This document shows positions 1 through 4,644 of a stretch of 7,001 bases of DNA, in pieces. Position 1 is the first letter of the stretch. Every line of letters starts with the position of its first letter. Both the position numbers and the translations under genes were made by a program. Below the pieces are notes generated by a model. That model was not told the DNA's origin, did not search any database, and saw only the letters and a program-made list of their open reading frames with translations. Origin of the DNA: Desulfobacteraceae bacterium (lineage in GTDB: Bacteria > Desulfobacterota > DSM-4660 > Desulfatiglandales > Desulfatiglandaceae); contig JAUWPC010000179.1 in NCBI GenBank assembly GCA_030611815.1, positions 1 to 7,001 on the forward strand, in the 5' to 3' direction.

Positions 1-8
1 GGAGGTGG
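1..8 (+). promoter_or_regulatory. Ribosome-binding site for the TTG start of orn
   Basis: GGAGGTGG lies seven bases (counted from GGAGG) before TTG at 13. It is a near-perfect Shine-Dalgarno sequence and is what justifies the rare TTG start. The next in-frame ATG (residue 12) lies inside the catalytic WIDLEMTG motif and would destroy the active site. Confidence 0.85.
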
Positions 9-12
9 TAAA

Positions 13-549
13 TTGAAAAGTGATTTAATTTGGATAGACTTGGAGATGACAGGGCTGGACCCTGAAAAAGAGGTAATACTTGAGATCGCTACTATTGTGA
101 CAGATGATAGACTGGAGCCTGTTGCAGAGGGTCCTAATATATCCATAAACTACCCTGAGGAGATCCTTCAGACTATGGATGAGTGGAACAGGACCCACCA
201 CAAGGCATCCGGGCTGTTAGAGCGTGTCAATACTTCTCCCTACGACTGCCGGATGGCTGAAAAAGAGACCCTGGAATTCATTTCTAAGTATTGCAAGAAG
301 GGAGAGCCTCTGCTGTGTGGAAATTCCGTGTGGCAGGATCGCCGTTTTTTAATAAAACATATGCCGGATCTTGAGGAATTTTTCCATTACAGGATTGTTG
401 ACGTAAGCTCAATTAAAGAATTGGTCAAAAGATGGTATCCCTCGCTTCCTCCCTATGAAAAGAAAAACGCCCATTTAGCCTTGAGCGATATCAAGGAATC
501 AATAAGTGAGCTGAAATATTACCGTGATAGGGTGTTTCTTCCCCACTGA
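13..549 (+). CDS. orn: Oligoribonuclease (DEDDh 3'-5' exoribonuclease)
   Basis: This 178-residue protein is a complete oligoribonuclease, the cytoplasmic enzyme that degrades two- to five-nucleotide RNAs, including pGpG from cyclic-di-GMP breakdown, to mononucleotides. All DEDDh metal-binding and catalytic positions are visible: D9 and E11 in WIDLEMTGLD, D109 in GNSVWQDRRFL, and H154 and D159 in NAHLALSDIKES. Y126 sits where the E. coli enzyme has its conserved tyrosine. The length matches the usual 180 or so residues. The start is TTG at 13-15, supported by GGAGG at 1-5 with seven-base spacing and by the family's normal N-terminus. The upstream context is outside the window. The stop codon directly abuts the stop of the opposite-strand M23 gene, leaving no room for a private terminator. 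Family assignment is near certain. Confidence 0.96.
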   Translation: MKSDLIWIDLEMTGLDPEKEVILEIATIVTDDRLEPVAEGPNISINYPEEILQTMDEWNRTHHKASGLLERVNTSPYDCRMAEKETLEFISKYCKKGEPLLCGNSVWQDRRFLIKHMPDLEEFFHYRIVDVSSIKELVKRWYPSLPPYEKKNAHLALSDIKESISELKYYRDRVFLPH

Positions 550-1917
550 TTAGCGTTTAAGGAGAGCCAGTTTTTTCATTATATTATCCTGGATCCAGTG
601 ATTGTCCCACCACTCAATCGGATTAACGAACAGACCGCTGACCATGACACCGAAATGGAGGTGGTCACCGCCGGCCAATCCTGTTTGCCCTGTTGATCCG
701 ATGATCTCGCCTTTTGTGACATCCTGATCGAGCTGTACGCCAATATTGCTGAGATGCGAATAAGTCGAGGCAAGACCCTGCCCGTGATCCAGGACCACTG
801 TAAGCCCGTAGATACCGAGACGGTCGGCAAAAATCACTCGTCCGGTATTAGCGGCCGGGACATCTGAATTGGCTAAAGAAGCCAGATCCACACCCATATG
901 CACCTGTTCGTCGATTTTCTTCCCCTTATAATAGTACTCACGCTTATCCCCGAATCTGGCCATATTGGCAGCATTCTTTAACCTCAGCCAAACCCCATCC
1001 CAAAGCCGTGTGGGGCATATTTTTGTCCTTAAGTTATAGAATACTTCCGCATTTTCACGTCTCAAATCCTGATTGATCTTGAGGAATTTGACAATATCTT
1101 CACCGGCATCCTCTTTAAGATAAAAAGAGAAATAGGGGAATATTTGCTTCAGAAATCGATCTGTTATCTTGATTTTATCTGTGCGGAAACGTTTTTTACG
1201 GATACGGCAGTAGAATTTAGCCTTTGAACTGTTGCCTGCCTTATCTTCTGCCCAAAGATAGATCTCCGGATTTCTCTTGATATCAATGGGAATGCCAAAA
1301 TAACAGACATGCATCCCTTCTTGCGATTCTTCCGCGGCCGGAAAGCCAGGGAAGAAGTAGTCATTTATAAAAAGCCCGCTCTTTACCGAATCAGAGGAAG
1401 TTTGGTAAACAACCAGGCCACTTCCACCTCGGTTGACATAATGAAGCCTGCTTACAGCCCTAATGGCCGGGGGGATGGTGTCGACGATCATTTTATGTTC
1501 GGATGTGGATAGATTCCCGTCCCCGCCGCTTCTTCTTGAATAATCCCAAACATGTACATGGAGATCAACCCGTCCCTGGGCCAGATTAAGCGTTGAGGGA
1601 TCAATGGAAAACTTTGTCTCAAAGCGATGGGTACCCTCGCGATTGAACAGTCCTTCAAAAGGAAACGTCTTATTGATAATAGTGATATTCCGGTTTCCTT
1701 GCTTCACCGAGACCTTGACACTCCTGAGCCCCCTTTTCATATCCGTTATAATGAGTGTAATATCCTGTTTGTCTGCAAGAAATTTGGGTATTGGCGCCAA
1801 TTGTATCTGCGGTTTTTCTGACTCAAAAATAGTGATCAAAAACCAGGAGAGAAACCCCAGAGCCACTAATATCGAGATAATAGCCAGAATAAGACCTGTA
1901 TTTCGTTTTTTGCCCAT
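550..1917 (-). CDS. Membrane-anchored M23 (LytM-type) metallopeptidase
   Basis: This is a predicted zinc endopeptidase that cleaves peptidoglycan cross-bridges, anchored in the inner membrane with its catalytic domain in the periplasm. With the start at 1917 it has 455 residues; an in-frame ATG at 1953 would add 12. Residue numbers here use the longer form. A single hydrophobic segment at about 20-43 follows a basic KKR, as in an uncleaved signal anchor. Residues about 44-250 form a beta-rich ectodomain containing DTIPPAIRAVSRLHYVNRGG and a WAEDKAGN motif typical of Ig-like folds. The M23 domain spans about 345-445, with zinc ligands H352 and D356 in HMGVD and H433 in HLHFG, plus catalytic-region histidines H400 and H431, so it looks active. 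AGGA lies about 12 bases before the inner ATG, and the outer one has no visible Shine-Dalgarno; the choice is therefore tentative. It is convergent with orn and divergent from the TIGR00725-type gene. Confidence 0.93.
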   Translation of the reverse strand: MGKKRNTGLILAIISILVALGFLSWFLITIFESEKPQIQLAPIPKFLADKQDITLIITDMKRGLRSVKVSVKQGNRNITIINKTFPFEGLFNREGTHRFETKFSIDPSTLNLAQGRVDLHVHVWDYSRRSGGDGNLSTSEHKMIVDTIPPAIRAVSRLHYVNRGGSGLVVYQTSSDSVKSGLFINDYFFPGFPAAEESQEGMHVCYFGIPIDIKRNPEIYLWAEDKAGNSSKAKFYCRIRKKRFRTDKIKITDRFLKQIFPYFSFYLKEDAGEDIVKFLKINQDLRRENAEVFYNLRTKICPTRLWDGVWLRLKNAANMARFGDKREYYYKGKKIDEQVHMGVDLASLANSDVPAANTGRVIFADRLGIYGLTVVLDHGQGLASTYSHLSNIGVQLDQDVTKGEIIGSTGQTGLAGGDHLHFGVMVSGLFVNPIEWWDNHWIQDNIMKKLALLKR

Positions 1918-1994
1918 ATAATCGTGCCGTCCTGTATGATAAGTTTTGCCCATCCATAAATGGCTATTTTCCGCAATCTCTGCGTCAGATTCAA

Positions 1995-2038
1995 ATTTTA
2001 ATCCTCGAAATACCTCAATGTATTCCTGTGGTTAAAAT
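1995..2038. repeat. Imperfect inverted repeat / stem-loop
   Basis: The outer arms are ATTTTAATCC (1995-2004) and GGTTAAAAT (2030-2038), which pair except for one bulged T. The inner arms AATAC (2009-2013) and GTATT (2020-2024) pair perfectly around a six-base loop, CTCAAT. The element lies between divergent genes, so it is not at a natural terminator position. It could be a regulatory hairpin or one end of a small non-coding repeat. Confidence 0.5.
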
Positions 2039-2214
2039 CCTCATCTTTCTTGACCTTGCGAAAACTATCTCATTTCTGGATGGACACCAAGTTATTGCAT
2101 AGCCCAAAACGCATTAGAAAAGACTTGAAGCCATGCTGTTGAAATAGTATCTGTGTACCGTCTGGCTCCTTAAATAGCAATAAAGATTCATCATGGCAAA
2201 TGTTTTTCTAAGAC

Positions 2215-2222
2215 GGGAGGAG
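2215..2222 (+). promoter_or_regulatory. Ribosome-binding site that fixes the GTG start at 2229
   Basis: GGGAGGAG lies six bases before GTG at 2229-2231. The in-frame ATG at 2193 has no such site, and the 12 residues it would add (MANVFLRREENP) are unlike the family, whose N-terminus normally leads straight into the IGVIGAG strand. The GTG is therefore preferred. Confidence 0.8.
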
Positions 2223-2228
2223 AATCCT

Positions 2229-2744
2229 GTGAAAACGCCTCAATATATCGGTGTTATAGGGGCAGGGACGTGCACTGCCAGCACATATAGCGTCGCAAGA
2301 GATCTCGGCTTTGAAATAGGGAAAAGGGGATGGACTCTTGTCTGCGGCGGGCTCAAGGGGGTCATGGAGGGGGCTGCAAGGGGATGCTCAGAGGCTGGGG
2401 GCATGACTTTGGGGATACTTCCGGGGCTTGATAAGAGATCGGCTAACCCTTATATCACTATTCCGATACCCACAGGCTTGGGCGACGGGCGTAATCTCCT
2501 TGTGGTTAGAGCCTCCGATATCCTTGTTGCGGTTGCAGGAGGATACGGCACCCTCTCGGAAATGGCCTTGGCCCTTAAGGCAGACAAGCCGGTTATCGGG
2601 CTTAAGACCTGGAAGGAGATCCCCGGGGTACACTATGCGGATGATTACCTCGAAGCCATTCAACTGATAAGCCTCTCACTGAGTTCGAAAGTGATGAAGC
2701 CGCAAAAAGGCGCAAAAGGCACAAAAAATAAAATTGGCATATAG
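2229..2744 (+). CDS. TIGR00725 / LOG-like (lysine-decarboxylase-like Rossmann) family protein
   Basis: From the GTG start this is 171 residues of the TIGR00725 family, related to the LOG cytokinin-activating phosphoribohydrolases and to proteins once misnamed lysine decarboxylases. It begins with a Rossmann strand (IGVIGAG), followed by CGGLKGVMEGAARG at about 39-52, GLGDGRN at about 83-89 and AGGYGTLSE at 103-111. LOG enzymes use PGGxGTxxE with a catalytic arginine and glutamate; here the proline is alanine, while the glutamate (E111) and a candidate arginine (R88) remain. A nucleotide-monophosphate phosphoribohydrolase or nucleotide-binding role is possible, but the cellular function is not established. 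The last 20 or so residues (KPQKGAKGTKNKIGI) are lysine- and glycine-rich, are encoded by an A-rich repeat, and do not look like family sequence. The gene converges on the deaminase gene. Confidence 0.88.
   Translation: MKTPQYIGVIGAGTCTASTYSVARDLGFEIGKRGWTLVCGGLKGVMEGAARGCSEAGGMTLGILPGLDKRSANPYITIPIPTGLGDGRNLLVVRASDILVAVAGGYGTLSEMALALKADKPVIGLKTWKEIPGVHYADDYLEAIQLISLSLSSKVMKPQKGAKGTKNKIGI
2699..2728 (+). repeat. Imperfect A-rich tandem repeat at the 3' end of the TIGR00725-type gene
   Basis: Three degenerate units of 9-10 bases follow one another: GCCGCAAAAA, GGCGCAAAA and GGCACAAAAA. They encode the odd PQKGAKGTK tail of the upstream protein. Similar GGCGCAAAGGCACAAAG strings occur as dispersed intergenic repeats in many Desulfobacterota genomes (recollection, not a search result), which suggests that the natural stop codon was replaced by read-through into repeat DNA. 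Confidence 0.5.
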
Positions 2745-2768
2745 TAAAATCAAGGGTTTACAAGAAGG

Positions 2769-2791
2769 AAAAATTCGATCTCAGAATTTTT
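2769..2791. terminator. Candidate AT-rich hairpin terminator between convergent genes
   Basis: AAAAATTC (2769-2776) and GAATTTTT (2784-2791) are perfect complements around a seven-base loop, GATCTCA. The 3' arm ends in five T, and read on the other strand it does so as well, so it could serve as a bidirectional terminator for the genes ending at 2744 and 2849. The stem has only one G-C pair, which makes it weak; read it as a candidate only. Confidence 0.35.
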
Positions 2792-2829
2792 ACGAGCGCA
2801 TCAAAAGTGGTCAGAAAAAAAGGTAGAAT

Positions 2830-2867
2830 TGAGGAAGTCTTAAATTCCTTAATTCCTAATTTCCTCA
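2830..2867. repeat. Short inverted and tandem repeats over the 3' end of the deaminase gene
   Basis: TGAGGAA (2830-2836) is the exact inverse of TTCCTCA (2861-2867). Between and within them are three 8-bp near-copies in tandem: AAATTCCT (2842-2849), TAATTCCT (2850-2857) and AATTTCCT (2858-2865). On the minus strand these supply the final EEIRN codons and the stop codon of the amidohydrolase. The array therefore runs across the end of that gene. Confidence 0.5.
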
Positions 2868-4210
2868 CTTATCTCCTTTACTTTTCCCATTACCTCATCC
2901 GGATCTATTGTTGTAAATTCCCTATCCTTCATCAGGACCCTTCCGTCTACAATGACGTCCTTCACATCGGCGCCATTGGCAGAGTAGACTAAGGCTGATA
3001 TGGGATCATAGAGGGGACAGAGATGAGGGTGATTAAGGTCTACTACGATAATATCGGCCTTTTTCCCCTTCTCAAGGGTGCCTATCTCTTTTTCAAGTCC
3101 CATGACGGCGGCGCCCCCCGTCGTGGCTATCTTAAGGACCTCGTCCGCATTCAGGCTTAACGGATTAAGGTCAAAGACCTTGGCTAATTTGGCTGCACTA
3201 TCCATTTCCGAGAAAAGATCGAGGTCGTTGTTGGAAGAGCACCCGTCTGTGCCCAATCCCAAGGTCAAGCCGGTTTTTGTCATCAGGGATATGTCAGCTA
3301 CGCCCGAACCTAACTTCATGTTGCTTTCAGGAACATGCGCTATCTTCACCCCTTTCTTGCTAAGAAGCTTTATTTCTTCGTTATTCAAGTGTACTCCATG
3401 GGCCGCAATAAGGGACCGGTCTATCAGACCCAATTGATCTAAGTAGTGAACCGGCCTTTTGCCATACCTCTTGATGATCTCACGGACCTCTTCAGCGGTC
3501 TCAGATAGGTGGATCTGGAGTGGGATTTGATACTCCTTAGAGATTTCCAATGCTTTACTTAAGGTTTGTGAAGAGCAGGTCAAAGGGCTGTGACAAAAAA
3601 TCCCCGGCATGATCAGGTCGGAGAAGCCTATCCACCTATCTATGAATTCTCGGGCTGTTTTTATATTTTCTTTGGGGTCAGGGATGCCGGGGGCAGGGAA
3701 ATCTATAACTCCCTGGGCAACCAGTCCCCTGAGTCCGGCGTCATGTGCGGCGCGAATTGTTTGGTCCTGGAAGAAATAGCCGTCCGCAAAGCAGGTGGTA
3801 CCTGAGGCTATCATTTCAAGACATCCGAGAAGAGCGCCCCAGTAGACCGTCTCAGGGGTGAGAAATTTTGCCTCTGCCGGGAAGATCTTTTCAAAAAGCC
3901 ACTGTTTCAGAGGGAGGTCGTCGGCCATCCCCCTGAAAAGGGTCATGGCCGAGTGGGTATGTACATTAATCAGTCCAGGCATTATAATGGCATCGTGGGC
4001 ATCTATGATTTCAAACTGGCCATCTGAAGGGAGTTTTACCTCGTCGGCCTTTCCGATATCAGTGATTCGCCCCTTGGATACAAGCACTTTCGCCTCGGGG
4101 ATCGGGGCATTGTCTTTTGTCATGGTAATGGCTATACCCCCTTCGATTACGAGACTCACATCTTTATCCCGGCTAAGGGTCTCACAGCGATGCTCATTCA
4201 ATGAAGCCAT
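2849..4210 (-). CDS. mtaD: 5-methylthioadenosine/S-adenosylhomocysteine deaminase (amidohydrolase superfamily)
   Basis: This is a predicted cytoplasmic zinc hydrolase that deaminates S-adenosylhomocysteine, 5'-methylthioadenosine and possibly 5'-deoxyadenosine to the inosyl forms, recycling by-products of SAM use. From ATG at 4210 it has 453 residues, a usual length. In that numbering, metal ligands are H84 and H86 (PGLINVHTH), H234 (IHLSE) and D322 (LGTDG); E237 and H271 (AAHGVHL) are the expected catalytic residues. E113 in WLFEKIFPAE sits 27 residues after the HTH motif, as does the ribose-binding glutamate of the Thermotoga enzyme TM0936 as I recall it. SNMKLGSGVADI and TDGCSSNNDLDLFSEM are also typical. 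An ATG at 4246 would extend it by 12 residues but lacks a well-spaced ribosome site. Guanine or chlorohydrolase activity is a less likely alternative; exact substrate preference cannot be read from sequence. Confidence 0.92.
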   Translation of the reverse strand: MASLNEHRCETLSRDKDVSLVIEGGIAITMTKDNAPIPEAKVLVSKGRITDIGKADEVKLPSDGQFEIIDAHDAIIMPGLINVHTHSAMTLFRGMADDLPLKQWLFEKIFPAEAKFLTPETVYWGALLGCLEMIASGTTCFADGYFFQDQTIRAAHDAGLRGLVAQGVIDFPAPGIPDPKENIKTAREFIDRWIGFSDLIMPGIFCHSPLTCSSQTLSKALEISKEYQIPLQIHLSETAEEVREIIKRYGKRPVHYLDQLGLIDRSLIAAHGVHLNNEEIKLLSKKGVKIAHVPESNMKLGSGVADISLMTKTGLTLGLGTDGCSSNNDLDLFSEMDSAAKLAKVFDLNPLSLNADEVLKIATTGGAAVMGLEKEIGTLEKGKKADIIVVDLNHPHLCPLYDPISALVYSANGADVKDVIVDGRVLMKDREFTTIDPDEVMGKVKEISEEIRN

Positions 4211-4217
4211 TGACAAG

Positions 4218-4223
4218 CCTCCC
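4218..4223 (-). promoter_or_regulatory. Ribosome-binding site that fixes the deaminase start at 4210
   Basis: Read on the minus strand, GGGAGG lies seven bases before the ATG at 4210-4208. The alternative ATG at 4246 has only GGGAAG directly against it, too close to work well. The 12 extra residues (MCQVNSIVGGLS) have no match to the family as I know it. Confidence 0.8.
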
Positions 4224-4436
4224 ACGATTGAATTTACTTGACACATCTTCCCTTCTGAGAGAGATTACATCCTTGCTTTTGAGGGCAGATCACGATAATT
4301 TGATTCAACTGAGTTTAGGTTATTTTGGCCCAACGTATTAATCGCGCAAAGCCGGTGATGGAAAAAGATGAATATCGAACATCCAGGTAAGCGAAGACTC
4401 CGACATCGAATCAAAAAATACCAACTTTAGGCACTT
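4224..4436. other. Upstream region of the deaminase gene, no gene seen
   Basis: This part of the divergent spacer should contain the leftward promoter of the deaminase gene, but I found no convincing -35/-10 pair and no recognisable riboswitch. The section 4364-4411 contains two related short strings, ATATCGAAC (4372-4380) and ACATCGAAT (4403-4411), which resemble a degenerate copy of a small ATCGAA-type intergenic repeat. The evidence for that is weak. Confidence 0.3.
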
Positions 4437-4456
4437 TTCCAGTTTATCCGGATTAG
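4437..4456 (+). repeat. Direct repeat copy 1 flanking a palindromic element
   Basis: TTCCAGTTTATCCGGATTAG here matches TTCCGGTTTATCCGGATTAG at 4607-4626 at 19 of 20 bases, in the same orientation and 170 bases apart. Each copy contains the 8-bp palindrome ATCCGGAT. The second copy ends seven bases before the ribosome site of the DUF1015 gene. Confidence 0.8.
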
Positions 4457-4477
4457 CTCCTAATTTATTCAAATCAC

Positions 4478-4495
4478 ATCATGTTTGTACATGAT
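4478..4495. repeat. Small perfect inverted repeat
   Basis: ATCATG (4478-4483) and CATGAT (4490-4495) are exact complements around the six-base spacer TTTGTA. It could be an operator-like dyad or part of the surrounding repeat composite; nothing else supports a role. Confidence 0.35.
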
Positions 4496-4509
4496 TTATG
4501 CGATAGCCA

Positions 4510-4602
4510 GATTGAATATTTAAGGAATTCTATGGCTTTTAATAGAAAAGACAGAGCGAAGCGATACCACAAATCGTCAATATTCAATCGTCAATATTCA
4601 AT
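4510..4602. repeat. MITE-like palindromic intergenic element with an internal tandem duplication
   Basis: GATTGAATATT (4510-4520) is the exact inverse of AATATTCAATC (4579-4589). Between them a central hairpin, CTTTT (4536-4540) and AAAAG (4546-4550), encloses a five-base loop. The right arm is duplicated: CGTCAATATTCAAT occurs twice in tandem without mismatch, at 4575-4588 and 4589-4602. No transposase is present, so it would be a non-autonomous or REP-like repeat. Similar sequences with a GACAGAGCGAAGCGAT core seem familiar from Desulfobacterota intergenic DNA, but that is recollection only. Confidence 0.6.
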
Positions 4603-4606
4603 TTGG

Positions 4607-4626
4607 TTCCGGTTTATCCGGATTAG
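4607..4626 (+). repeat. Direct repeat copy 2 flanking a palindromic element
   Basis: This is the second copy of the 20-bp repeat at 4437-4456, with one mismatch. It lies immediately upstream of the DUF1015 ribosome-binding site and therefore is probably inside or next to that operon's promoter or leader. Confidence 0.8.
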
Positions 4627-4632
4627 GGTATT

Positions 4633-4638
4633 AAGGAG
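4633..4638 (+). promoter_or_regulatory. Ribosome-binding site of the DUF1015 gene
   Basis: AAGGAG lies six bases before ATG at 4645 and supports that start, which begins the conserved MAIVAPFKGL sequence. Confidence 0.8.
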
Positions 4639-4644
4639 TAAATT

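Larger units (their letters stand above)
1918..2228. other. Divergent intergenic region between the M23 and TIGR00725-type genes
   Basis: This stretch of about 310 bases separates two divergent genes and should hold both promoters. It contains a stem-loop at 1995-2038, described separately, and otherwise no convincing gene. A weak sigma-70-like pair facing the rightward gene is TTGAAG at 2125-2130 and TATCTG at 2148-2153, with 17-base spacing; only 4 of 6 and 3 of 6 bases match consensus, so it is merely a candidate. The section 1990-2092 looks to me like a dispersed intergenic repeat of the kind common in Desulfobacterota genomes, but this is from memory and cannot be verified here. Confidence 0.45.

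Noticed and set aside
579..830. Open frame of 83 codons on the minus strand in another frame of the M23 catalytic domain
   Set aside because: It overlaps the codons for the zinc-binding motifs of the real gene and has no recognisable domain.
1604..1921. Open frame of 105 codons on the plus strand antisense to the M23 gene
   Set aside because: It is the mirror of the transmembrane and ectodomain coding sequence of a well-supported gene, with no independent evidence of expression.
2193..2228. ATG at 2193 as the start of the TIGR00725-type gene
   Set aside because: No ribosome-binding site precedes it and the added residues do not resemble the family, while the GTG at 2229 has an excellent GGGAGGAG six bases upstream.
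2747..2848. Stretch that stays open in one plus-strand frame and reads YKKEKFDLRIFTSASKVVRKKG, possibly a gene remnant
   Set aside because: It has no ATG, no recognised family and consists partly of repeats and an AT-rich hairpin; a remnant cannot be supported without a search.
3078..4241. Long open frames on the plus strand inside the deaminase gene (3078-3437 and 3858-4241)
   Set aside because: They are antisense to a gene with all catalytic motifs intact, give low-complexity serine-rich products with no recognisable family, and lack ribosome sites.
4211..4436. Possible SAH or SAM riboswitch upstream of the deaminase gene
   Set aside because: I could not identify the conserved core or pairing of any SAH or SAM riboswitch class on the minus strand in this stretch.
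4437..4626. CRISPR-like arrangement
   Set aside because: There are only two 20-bp repeats, 170 bases apart, with no regular spacers and no cas genes in the window.
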